DNA from: Bacillota bacterium
GTDB lineage: Bacteria; Armatimonadota; Hebobacteria; Hebobacterales; Hebobacteraceae
Direction: 5' to 3'
NCBI GenBank assembly: GCA_030597345.1
Contig: JAUVSA010000065.1
Location: 1 to 9,371 of the forward strand
Length of the DNA: 9,371 bases
Shown here one piece after another: positions 1 to 6,149 of this stretch (the stretch's first letter is position 1; every line of letters starts with the position of its first letter). A program made the position numbers and the translations under genes. A model generated the notes under the pieces. That model saw only the letters and a program-made list of their open reading frames with translations, was not told where the DNA came from and searched no databases.

Positions 1-1053
1 GCCGATGTAGTCCACGCCTTTCTCGAACCCTCCGACGAATCTTGGCGCGATGCCGACCCATTTCACACCCAGGCGCTTCAGCTCGCCCGCGACGAAGACG
101 TGCTCGGCCACCGAGGTTGGGGTCGCCGTTTCGTCCACAGACATCTCTAGTTCGAAAGGTCGCTCGGCCATCCTATCCCTGAGGTGTCGATACATCGCCG
201 CGGTATGCGCCAGCGAGCGGCCGTACTTGACCGCCGCCCGCAGCAGTATCTCTTCGTCGAAGGACACGGCCGAGTCGTCCGGCAGCCTTATGCTCTGTGC
301 TGAGTACGCCTCGTGCAACTCATCGGCCGTGGTTTCGAGCGCAGGCCAGGGAAGGGATCCGAACTTCTCTTTCAGGCGTGCCAGATCGTCGGTTTGGGCC
401 TCGTTGTCAACGTGGTTGCCGGGGTCAATGGTGAACATGGTGAAGCCGGCGGCGACCGTCCGGTCTATGTCTTCCGTGCTCTTGAGGTGGTCCGCGTCCG
501 CGCCGAAGCCGTCCCGGTATCCCTCCTCGAAAACGCCGAACGTCGCCGTATCCATGACTTCCTCAGGAGTGCGGCCGGTTCGCGTCATCTCCCGGATGGA
601 CTGCTGAGCGAAGACGGGACGAAGGCCGCTGCCGCGGACGGCCCGCACGTGTGCCGGGGTCGCCAGCCCGAGGCGGTCGCCGGTGCCGATGGTCGGCGCC
701 ACGCCGATCATCTGCGGCTGGAGGAAGTCGAGATGCTTCCGAAGAGCGACCGCATTGGTGTGGTCGAGATAGCCCGCCTGGCCGGCGAGCTTGATGCCGC
801 CGATCTGAGCCGTCAGGCGCTCCCCGCAGAAGTCGGCCGCCAGATCGGGCTCCGCGTTTCCTTCCCACAGGAGGCAGAGCCGCTTTTCCCTCCCGCGGCG
901 GCCGAGGAAGAAGAGGACGCCGCGGGCGGCCACGAGAGATGTCGGGTAGGCACGCCATCCCGTTGCTTCTCCGAGCTGGAGTGCCAATCGCTCGGCCGTA
1001 TCGCGCGGGAGCGGAGCCGTGATCTCGCGACTTGCCAGCAGAGATGAGACCAT
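1..1053 (-). CDS. uxaE: UxaE-type tagaturonate epimerase, 3'-truncated by window edge
   Basis: Likely D-tagaturonate epimerase, a cytoplasmic enzyme that interconverts D-tagaturonate and D-fructuronate in hexuronate breakdown in bacteria lacking the classical uxaB/uxuB layout. The reading frame is open from an ATG at 1053 to the left edge, giving 351 residues with no stop, so the C-terminus is missing. Family-like stretches are VAPTIGTGDRLGLATP (118-133), GFGADADHLK (182-191), FTIDPGNH (207-214), ELEMSVDETATPTS (301-314) and LGVKWVGIAPRFVGGFEKG (328-346). The last two are what I recognise from UxaE proteins, which from memory run to roughly 480 residues. An AGAGGA about 8 nt upstream supports the ATG. 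The gene lies 43 bp behind the larA homologue on the same strand and is probably co-transcribed with it and gnd. The assignment rests on recalled motifs, and the substrate could be a related ketouronate. Confidence 0.82.
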   Translation of the reverse strand, partial: MVSSLLASREITAPLPRDTAERLALQLGEATGWRAYPTSLVAARGVLFFLGRRGREKRLCLLWEGNAEPDLAADFCGERLTAQIGGIKLAGQAGYLDHTNAVALRKHLDFLQPQMIGVAPTIGTGDRLGLATPAHVRAVRGSGLRPVFAQQSIREMTRTGRTPEEVMDTATFGVFEEGYRDGFGADADHLKSTEDIDRTVAAGFTMFTIDPGNHVDNEAQTDDLARLKEKFGSLPWPALETTADELHEAYSAQSIRLPDDSAVSFDEEILLRAAVKYGRSLAHTAAMYRHLRDRMAERPFELEMSVDETATPTSVAEHVFVAGELKRLGVKWVGIAPRFVGGFEKGVDYIG

Positions 1054-1096
1054 TCGAAGGATCCTCTCGTCAGCCCAGTGGAGCTCGCGTCCTGCT

Positions 1097-2389
1097 TCAG
1101 GCCTTGCCGCCCAGCTCGGGTGGCGCGTCTTTCAAGCGAAAGAGCGTCTCTCCCGCCTTCGGAACGCACAGGACGCCTTCCTGCTCGCGGTCTGCGTACT
1201 CCTCGGGGCGAATGCTGTCAGGGTCGAGGTAGCCCAGGTTGATCTTCTCGCAAACGTCGCGGGGAATCTGCGTGGCCAGCACCACGTTCACGCGGGGCTT
1301 CTCAATTCCGTTCTCATAGGTCCCGATACCCTTGACGTGTGTCGAGTGCGCGAGCACGCCCCAGGGGTACTGTTTGAACTTGTCCCACTGCTTCAGGAAG
1401 AAGTCGCGGGTGTGGTACCCAACCTCCTCGATGATCGCGCCATGGGTGGCGGAGATCCGCGTCACATGGGGCGCGTAGATGATGAGAGTACCGCCATCTG
1501 CCACCACGGGCTCCAGCTTGTACATGCACTTGCCCGCGGTCCAGATGTCGTCGTACATCTCGGGAGCGCAGGAGAGCACGGTGTGGAAGGGTCTTTCCTT
1601 GTAAGCGATATGGAGCTTCCGGGAGAGATCGGCCGCTTGAGACCAAGACTCCTCCGGGCTGCCGAAGTAGATCCCCGCCAGCCCTTCGTCCTTCACCACG
1701 AGCGAGAGGGCGAACCGCGGCACCTTCACCATGGCGGCCGCCCGGTCCACCACCCTGCGAACGGGGGTCCACTTGTTGCCGATGATCACCGGATTCGTGA
1801 TAACCGCGCCCAGCCAGTGGAAGAAATCTATGATTCGATGCCCCGCGATTCCGGGGAAGAGGTACTTGTTCCCGCCGGAGAAGCCGACCACTTCGTGCGG
1901 GAAGACCGGCCCCACGATGAGCAGCAGATCGTAATCGAAGATCATGCGATTGACCGTGATGGCGATCTCCGTCTCGAATCGTCCATCGGTGATCTCGCGA
2001 ATCTCCTCCGCGCTCAGCCGCCCGATCTCGGTCAATGCGTCGGGGTCGTTCCACATGTGATTGAAGAAGCGGACCTTGGAGAACCGCCGGCGGTGCTCCC
2101 GCCGGGTGATCTCGACGCGCCGATGGATCATCTCCTCTGACATCGGCGGATGCGTGCCCAGCGCGATCAGATAGTCCAGCTTCTTCACCCTCGGGGCGAG
2201 GCCCTCATAGATCAGCCGGAAGAGGAGGCCGAGCGGCGCGCTGCGCGTGTGATCCGGGATGATGACCAGCACGCGGCGTCCGGCAACGTACAGCTCTTGG
2301 AGCCCCTGCAGCACCGCTCGCCGAATCTCGGCCTCTGTCAGCAGCCGCTGCTCCAACCCGATGCCTGTTGTCTCTTTCGGCAGTTCCAT
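1097..2389 (-). CDS. LarA-superfamily (DUF2088) nickel-pincer racemase/epimerase
   Basis: A 430-residue cytoplasmic protein of the lactate racemase (LarA) superfamily. These enzymes use a nickel-pincer nucleotide cofactor for hydride-transfer racemisation or C2-epimerisation of 2-hydroxy acids. The N-terminal domain carries IIPDHTRSAP (43-52, family DHTR motif), ALGTHPP (76-82), and HEVVGFSGGNKYLFPG (165-180), with His165 and Lys175 spaced exactly as LarA His174/Lys184. His191 (FFHWLG) lies 16 residues after the Lys, as His200 does in LarA. The cofactor-binding and catalytic set therefore looks intact. The C-terminal domain (about 250-430) is of normal size. Some superfamily members are known to be malate, phenyllactate or D-gluconate (C2) epimerases, so lactate should not be assumed. 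Its place between gnd and uxaE suggests a sugar-acid substrate. The start codon has only a weak upstream GAG, and the gene lies 96 bp behind gnd. No larB, larC or larE maturation genes are present in the window. Confidence 0.88.
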   Translation of the reverse strand: MELPKETTGIGLEQRLLTEAEIRRAVLQGLQELYVAGRRVLVIIPDHTRSAPLGLLFRLIYEGLAPRVKKLDYLIALGTHPPMSEEMIHRRVEITRREHRRRFSKVRFFNHMWNDPDALTEIGRLSAEEIREITDGRFETEIAITVNRMIFDYDLLLIVGPVFPHEVVGFSGGNKYLFPGIAGHRIIDFFHWLGAVITNPVIIGNKWTPVRRVVDRAAAMVKVPRFALSLVVKDEGLAGIYFGSPEESWSQAADLSRKLHIAYKERPFHTVLSCAPEMYDDIWTAGKCMYKLEPVVADGGTLIIYAPHVTRISATHGAIIEEVGYHTRDFFLKQWDKFKQYPWGVLAHSTHVKGIGTYENGIEKPRVNVVLATQIPRDVCEKINLGYLDPDSIRPEEYADREQEGVLCVPKAGETLFRLKDAPPELGGKA

Positions 2390-2451
2390 ATCAGTTCACT
2401 CAAACCGCGGACGGATGTCAGAAGCGAAGACGGACAGCGAGTGATGCCCCG

Positions 2452-2470
2452 TCGCCTCCGCCGGAGGCGA
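2452..2470. repeat. 19-nt inverted repeat in the gnd-larA gap
   Basis: Perfect inverted repeat TCGCCTCCG-C-CGGAGGCGA, which as RNA could form a 7-bp stem with a 5-nt loop. It sits 16 bp after the gnd stop, in the 96-bp gap before the larA homologue. No T-run follows on the minus strand, so it does not look like a complete intrinsic terminator. It may protect or process the mRNA, or attenuate downstream expression. Confidence 0.5.
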
Positions 2471-2485
2471 GTACGGGCAGCCCCC

Positions 2486-3895
2486 CTACTTGGTCCACTC
2501 CGTGTGGAAAGCACCCTCTTTGTCCGTGCGTTCGTAGGTGTGGGCGCCGAAGTAGTCGCGCTGCGCCTGGATCAGGTTGGCCGGAAGGCGCTCGCGCCGA
2601 TAGGAATCGAAATAAGCCAGCGCGGAGCTGAGGGCTGGCACCGGGTACCCGAGGGTAGTTGCCGACGCGACGACATGGCGCCACTTCTCCTGCGCGCTCT
2701 CCAACACCTCCTGGAAGAACGGGTCGAGCATGAGATTGGCCAGCCCGGGGTTTCGCTCATAGGCCTCGGTGATGTGGTGCAGGAAACGAGCGCGGATGAT
2801 GCAGCCTCCTCGCCAGATCTTGGCGATCTCGCCGAACTTCAGATCCCAGCCATACTCCTTCCCGGCTTCCTTCATGAGAGCGAAGCCCTGCGCGTAGGAG
2901 CAGATCTTGGAGGCGTATAGCGCCTGCCGGATGGCCTCGATGAATTCCTCAGCGTCGCCCTCATAGGCGGCGCCGGCGCTGCCGAGCACCTTTGCAGCGG
3001 CAGCCCTCTCCTCTTTGACTGCAGACATGCAGCGAGCAAAGACGGCCTCCGCAATGGTAGGGGCGGCAACACCCAAGTCGAGCGCGCTCTGGGAGGTCCA
3101 CTTACCCGTGCCCTTCTGGCCGGCCCTATCCAGGATCATCTCGACCAACGGCTCTCCCGTCTCCTCGTCCGTGCGGGCGAAGATGTCTCGGGTGATTTCG
3201 ATGAGATAAGAGTCGAGGTCACCCTCATTCCAGGTGGCGAAGACCTGGTGCAGCTCTCGCGCGCCGAGGCCCAGGGCGTGCTTCATCATGAAGTAGGCCT
3301 CCGCGATGAGCTGCATGTCGCCGTACTCGATGCCGTTGTGGACCATCTTCACGTAGTGACCCGCTCCGTCCGGCCCGAGGTAGGTGCAGCACGGCTCGCC
3401 GTCCACCTGAGCAGCGATCTTGGTGAGGATCGGCGCGACCAGATCGTAGGCCTCTCTCTGCCCACCGGGCATGATGCTCGGCCCGTGAAGAGCGCCCTCC
3501 TCGCCTCCCGAGACGCCGGTGCCGATGTAGAGGATGCCCTTCTCGGCCATCGCCTTGCTGCGACGGATGGTGTCGGGGAAGTGCGAGTTCCCACCGTCTA
3601 TGATGAGATCACCGTTCTCGAGATGAGGAACCAACTGCTCGATAAAGTCATCCACCGGCTGGCCGGCCTTCACCATCAGCATGATCTTGCGCGGGCGGGA
3701 CAGCGCGGCGACGAAATCCGGAATCGAGCGTGTCCCGATGATGTTCTTGCCGCGGGCCGGCCGATCCATGAACTCCTGGGTGCGGCTCGCCGTTCTGTTG
3801 TAAACGGCAACAGAGAATCCCCTGCTCTCCACGTTCAGGGCCAGATTCTGTCCCATCACTGCCAGTCCGATAAGTCCGAAGTCCTGCGTCGCCAT
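2486..3895 (-). CDS. gnd: 6-phosphogluconate dehydrogenase, decarboxylating
   Basis: Oxidises and decarboxylates 6-phosphogluconate to ribulose 5-phosphate and CO2, normally with NADP+, as a cytoplasmic homodimer. Numbered from the start chosen here (469 residues), it has the Rossmann motif GLAVMGQNLA (10-19), an NRT signature (33-35) in the place that binds the NADP 2'-phosphate, IIDGGNSHFPDT, and GVSGGEEGALHGPSIMPGG. It also has GHYVKMVHNGIEYGD, in which Lys183 and Glu190 fall on the catalytic positions of the sheep enzyme. The C-terminal domain carries IWRGGCIIRARFL and the typical ending EGAFHTEW, so it is a long-type enzyme of full length. An ATG at 3904 is also in frame, but the AGGAG directly abuts it and is 9 nt from the ATG at 3895, which I prefer. 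It is the first gene of the gnd-larA-uxaE unit and diverges from the cupin gene. A free-standing zwf or pgl is not seen. Confidence 0.97.
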   Translation of the reverse strand: MATQDFGLIGLAVMGQNLALNVESRGFSVAVYNRTASRTQEFMDRPARGKNIIGTRSIPDFVAALSRPRKIMLMVKAGQPVDDFIEQLVPHLENGDLIIDGGNSHFPDTIRRSKAMAEKGILYIGTGVSGGEEGALHGPSIMPGGQREAYDLVAPILTKIAAQVDGEPCCTYLGPDGAGHYVKMVHNGIEYGDMQLIAEAYFMMKHALGLGARELHQVFATWNEGDLDSYLIEITRDIFARTDEETGEPLVEMILDRAGQKGTGKWTSQSALDLGVAAPTIAEAVFARCMSAVKEERAAAAKVLGSAGAAYEGDAEEFIEAIRQALYASKICSYAQGFALMKEAGKEYGWDLKFGEIAKIWRGGCIIRARFLHHITEAYERNPGLANLMLDPFFQEVLESAQEKWRHVVASATTLGYPVPALSSALAYFDSYRRERLPANLIQAQRDYFGAHTYERTDKEGAFHTEWTK

Positions 3896-3904
3896 CCTTG
3901 CCAT

Positions 3905-3909
3905 CTCCT
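3905..3909 (-). promoter_or_regulatory. Ribosome binding site deciding the gnd start
   Basis: Minus-strand AGGAG. It touches the ATG at 3904 with no spacer but lies 9 nt upstream of the in-frame ATG at 3895. This spacing favours the protein that begins MATQDFGLIG, which also aligns better with the usual Gnd N-terminus. Confidence 0.7.
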
Positions 3910-3932
3910 ATCACGCCGCTTTGCCCGGCTCA

Positions 3933-3946
3933 GCGGCGATCGCCGC
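3933..3946. repeat. 14-bp perfect palindrome upstream of gnd
   Basis: GCGGCGA-TCGCCGC, a perfect palindrome 37 bp upstream of the preferred gnd start, in the divergent control region. It could be an operator for the minus-strand unit or a short hairpin in its leader. Short GC palindromes do arise by chance in GC-rich DNA, so a regulatory role is only a suggestion. Confidence 0.4.
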
Positions 3947-4000
3947 GGAACACCGGACGTAGATCCGATATTGGCCCGACGGACCCGTGCTTCCTTCTCG

Positions 4001-4022
4001 GACGGGGCCTCCGCAGGCCGTC
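4001..4022. repeat. Interrupted inverted repeat just upstream of the cupin promoter
   Basis: GAC(GG)GGCCT-CCGC-AGGCC-GTC: a 5-bp and a 3-bp stem separated by a 2-nt bulge, ending 2 bp before the -35 box at 4025. The location suits an activator or repressor site shared by the two divergent units. The symmetry is imperfect and the evidence is positional only. Confidence 0.3.
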
Positions 4023-4024
4023 AC

Positions 4025-4053
4025 TTGACACATCCTGCGGCAGTGCCTAGCAT
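4025..4053 (+). promoter_or_regulatory. Sigma-70-type promoter of the cupin-acetyltransferase-SDR unit
   Basis: A consensus -35 box TTGACA (4025-4030), a 17-bp spacer and a -10 box TAGCAT (4048-4053, 4 of 6 matches to TATAAT). Transcription would start near 4060, leaving a leader of about 30 nt before the GTG start at 4090. No comparably good promoter was found for the gnd unit on the opposite strand. Confidence 0.65.
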
Positions 4054-4074
4054 CCATGACACATATATATCCTG
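4026..4074 (+). repeat. Direct repeat pair TGACACAT…CCTG around the promoter
   Basis: TGACACAT occurs at 4026-4033 and 4057-4064, 31 bp apart, which is about three helical turns. In the first copy CCTG follows directly. In the second, CCTG follows after a 6-bp ATATAT insert (4065-4070). The first copy overlaps the -35 box and the second overlaps the expected transcription start, which is the arrangement expected of a paired operator. Confidence 0.45.
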
Positions 4075-4089
4075 GAAGGAGCCATCACT

Positions 4090-4437
4090 GTGAGAGTATG
4101 CCGACTGGCAGAACTGCCCGCGAGCGGCGAAGGCCACATCTTCCGGGGCCTGGTCCCCGGGATGTTCATCTACTCAGGGGGCCTCGTCTTCAGCGAGCCA
4201 GGCCGCGTCGCCCACGAAGACGAGCCCCGGCACGTCCACGAGGATGGAGAGATCTTCGTGATCCTCCAGGGGAAAGCCGTCGTGCACTTCGACCATGGCG
4301 ACCAGGCGATCCAAGCCGGCGAGGTGATGATCGTCGAGCCCGGAGAGAACCACCACCTGGAATCAGACACAGATGACCCCTGCATTGTGATCTGGCTGCA
4401 CGCTGGGCCGAAACGGCATCCCGATCAGGCGGCCTGA
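4090..4437 (+). CDS. Small single-domain cupin protein
   Basis: A 115-residue protein that is essentially one Cupin_2 barrel. The first cupin motif is PRHVHEDGEIFVILQG (46-61), with metal-ligand candidates His48, His50 and Glu54. The second is GEVMIVEPGENHHLES (77-92), with His88 or His89 as the fourth ligand. The complete ligand set suggests a metal-binding protein. Small cupins of this type act as sugar-acid isomerases, small-molecule sensors or enzymes of unknown role, and the sequence alone does not choose among them. The GTG start is supported by GGAAGGAG at 4074-4081, 8 nt upstream, and by a good promoter. It is the first gene of a three-gene plus-strand unit, next to the sugar-acid genes on the other strand. 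There is no helix-turn-helix domain, so it is not an AraC-type regulator. Confidence 0.88.
   Translation: MRVCRLAELPASGEGHIFRGLVPGMFIYSGGLVFSEPGRVAHEDEPRHVHEDGEIFVILQGKAVVHFDHGDQAIQAGEVMIVEPGENHHLESDTDDPCIVIWLHAGPKRHPDQAA
4425..4437. repeat. Palindrome and duplicated 9-mer at the cupin stop codon
   Basis: TCAGGC-G-GCCTGA is a perfect 13-nt inverted repeat whose right end is the cupin stop codon. The 9-mer CAGGCGGCC inside it (4426-4434) recurs at 4440-4448. This may be a weak intercistronic hairpin, or just a small tandem duplication in GC-rich sequence. Confidence 0.3.
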
Positions 4438-4500
4438 CGCAGGCGGCCGCCACGCGCCGCACCGGAAGAACAGCCGCGTATGAACGTCGAGGAAGTGAGA

Positions 4501-5349
4501 ATGAGTCCGCCCCAAGATCGACCCGCCGTCACGCAGGAGACTCTAGCGAGGGACCTGTCCCAGCTCGGGCTGAGCCCAGGCGATGTGGTGTTCCTCCACA
4601 GTTCCCTGAAGAGCCTGGGATGGGTCGAGGGCGGCCCCGACGCTGTGATTGACGCCTTCCTCGAAGTAGTTGGAGGCGAGGGCCTGATTGTGGTGCCGAC
4701 GTTCACCTGGTGTTTCGCACACGGCGGCCCGGCCAGGTTCGCCTTTGACCCGAGGGAGACGCCATCCCGGGTCGGCAAGATCACCGACACGCTGTGGCGC
4801 CGGCCGAACGCCTATCGCAGCGCGCACCCGACCCACTCCATCGCCGCCATCGGACACCGGGCGCAAGAGCTGGTGGCCGGACACGATAAGACGTCCACCT
4901 TCGGCAAGGATGGTCCGTATGGCCGATACGTGGAGTGGGGGGCGAAGATCCTGTTCCTCGGTGTCGATCTCTGCTGTAACACGGCTCTGCACGCGATTGA
5001 GGATTGGCTCGACCTGCCCTACCTCCAAGTCGAGGAGGCCATCGTCAAGGGGCCGGGGGACACGCCGCAGATCGTCGATGTGACCAAGTCGCCCAGCGGC
5101 GACCGCGACTTCTATCGCAGAGACTCCAAAGTCGAGCGCCTCCTGAGACAGGCCGGCATCATCCGGCGAGGCAAGGTCGGCGCAGCCGACACGCTCTGGA
5201 TGCCGTCGCAGGAAATGGTGGAAGTGGTGGTGAAGGGCATCTACCAGGAGCCGGCCCTGCTGCTGTGCGACCGGGAAGGCTGCGAGTTCTGCGACAGATA
5301 TCGCCAGCCAACCATCGATCACATCAGGGAAAGCCGGCCGCAAGTCTAA
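4501..5349 (+). CDS. AAC(3)-family N-acetyltransferase homologue (Antibiotic_NAT fold)
   Basis: A 282-residue protein of the aminoglycoside 3-N-acetyltransferase family, which transfers acetyl from acetyl-CoA to an amino group. Recognisable blocks are LGLSPGDVVFLHSSLKSLGW (22-41), GLIVVPTFTW (61-70), YRSAHPTHSIAAIGHRA (105-121), STFGKDGPYG (132-141), and ILFLGVDLCCNTALHAIED (150-168), where the family has its conserved His/acid active-site residues. The length is close to the family norm. An in-frame ATG at 4480 would add seven residues, but GAGGAAG 6-7 nt before 4501 and the family-like N-terminus favour 4501. The setting is a sugar-catabolic unit with no resistance genes or mobile elements, so an amino-sugar or other metabolic amine is a likelier substrate than an antibiotic. 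It is odd in ending with a Cys-X4-Cys-X2-Cys cluster (256, 261, 264). The specific substrate is unknown. Confidence 0.87.
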   Translation: MSPPQDRPAVTQETLARDLSQLGLSPGDVVFLHSSLKSLGWVEGGPDAVIDAFLEVVGGEGLIVVPTFTWCFAHGGPARFAFDPRETPSRVGKITDTLWRRPNAYRSAHPTHSIAAIGHRAQELVAGHDKTSTFGKDGPYGRYVEWGAKILFLGVDLCCNTALHAIEDWLDLPYLQVEEAIVKGPGDTPQIVDVTKSPSGDRDFYRRDSKVERLLRQAGIIRRGKVGAADTLWMPSQEMVEVVVKGIYQEPALLLCDREGCEFCDRYRQPTIDHIRESRPQV

Positions 5350-5368
5350 GTGCAGGAGACAGTTTCCG

Positions 5369-6139
5369 ATGTCCGTGCTGGACCTATTCAGACTAGACGG
5401 CCGAACCGCCCTCGTCACCGGCGGCAACCGCGGGATCGGTCGCTCCATCTCAGAAGCCTTCGCGGAGGCCGGCGCCTCGGTGGTGGTCACCAGCCGCGAC
5501 GCGGGCCGCGCCGAGCAGGCAGCCGACGAGATCACCAGTCAGACCGGGGCCCGCTGCCTCGGGCTGCCCCTCGATGTTCGAAACCAAGCGAGCGTGGAGG
5601 ACGTCATCGCCCGGACCCGAGAGGAGCTGGGCGGGATTCACATCCTGGTCAACAATGCCGGGATCAACATCCGCCAGGATATCCTCGAAGTGAGCGACGA
5701 GAACTGGGAGGCAGTACTCGATACGAATCTAGCGGGTGCCATGCGGTGCGCCCGTGCTGTCGCCCCTCACCTGAAGGAGCAGCGCTGGGGTCGTATCATC
5801 AACATCGGGTCCATACTCAGCACGGTTGCGATTGCCGCGCGGATTGCGTATGCGGCATCCAAGCACGGAATCCTGGGCCTCACGCGCGTGATGGCACTCG
5901 ACCTCGCGCCCCACAACGTCACAGTGAACGCTCTCTGCCCAGGCGTCTTCAAGACCGAGATCAACCGGCCCATTCTCAGGGACCCCGAGTACCTCAAGGA
6001 GTTCCTGAAGAAGATCCCGCTCGGCCGCATGGGGGACACACCGGAACTCAAGGGGGCCGCCCTCTTCCTTGCCTCTGAGGCGAGCTCGTACGTGACGGGG
6101 AGCGCTCTGTACGTAGACGGCGGGTGGACCACGCACTGA
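5369..6139 (+). CDS. Short-chain dehydrogenase/reductase, gluconate-dehydrogenase-like
   Basis: A 256-residue classical SDR, full length for the family. It shows the cofactor motif TGGNRGIG (17-24), NNAG (95-98), active-site Asn120, Ser148 (NIGS), and Tyr161-x3-Lys165 (YAASK), followed by PG (191-192) and the C-terminal YVTGSALYVDGGW. Arg43 after the second strand (VVTSRD) suggests NADP(H). The opening LFRLDGRTALVTGG and overall shape resemble gluconate 5-dehydrogenase and KduD-type 2-deoxygluconate dehydrogenases, but SDR substrate cannot be read safely from sequence. A generic 3-oxoacyl-ACP reductase label would fit less well in this sugar-acid setting. AGGAG at 5354-5358 lies 10 nt before the ATG, and the gene starts 19 bp after the acetyltransferase stop, so it is co-transcribed. 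It is the last gene of the plus-strand unit. Confidence 0.92.
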   Translation: MSVLDLFRLDGRTALVTGGNRGIGRSISEAFAEAGASVVVTSRDAGRAEQAADEITSQTGARCLGLPLDVRNQASVEDVIARTREELGGIHILVNNAGINIRQDILEVSDENWEAVLDTNLAGAMRCARAVAPHLKEQRWGRIINIGSILSTVAIAARIAYAASKHGILGLTRVMALDLAPHNVTVNALCPGVFKTEINRPILRDPEYLKEFLKKIPLGRMGDTPELKGAALFLASEASSYVTGSALYVDGGWTTH

Positions 6140-6149
6140 CCGAATCCGG

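Noticed and set aside
1019..2140. Long plus-strand open frame (373 aa) opposite the larA homologue
   Set aside because: It lies antisense to a gene with clear family motifs. The translation shows no recognisable domain and is typical of a GC-rich shadow frame.
4061..4070. AT-rich ACATATATAT as the -10 box of the cupin promoter
   Set aside because: It is more than 30 bp from the consensus -35 box. TAGCAT at the ideal 17-bp spacing fits better. A minus-strand -10 here would put its -35 inside the cupin start, with no match.
3248..4093. Plus-strand frame (281 aa) running through gnd and the divergent region into the cupin start
   Set aside because: It overlaps conserved gnd sequence in antisense and crosses the promoter and ribosome binding site of the cupin gene. 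No family resemblance.
4501..5349. Calling the AAC(3) homologue an antibiotic resistance gene
   Set aside because: Only family membership supports it. The context is catabolic, and there are no mobile-element or resistance neighbours.
4543..5535. Long minus-strand open frame (330 aa) opposite the acetyltransferase and SDR start
   Set aside because: The plus strand encodes two well-supported genes with good ribosome binding sites here. The antisense product has no coherent domain and spans a gene junction.
5350..6078. Second plus-strand frame over the SDR gene (242 aa)
   Set aside because: Arg/Pro/Gly-rich out-of-frame translation of a clear SDR gene.
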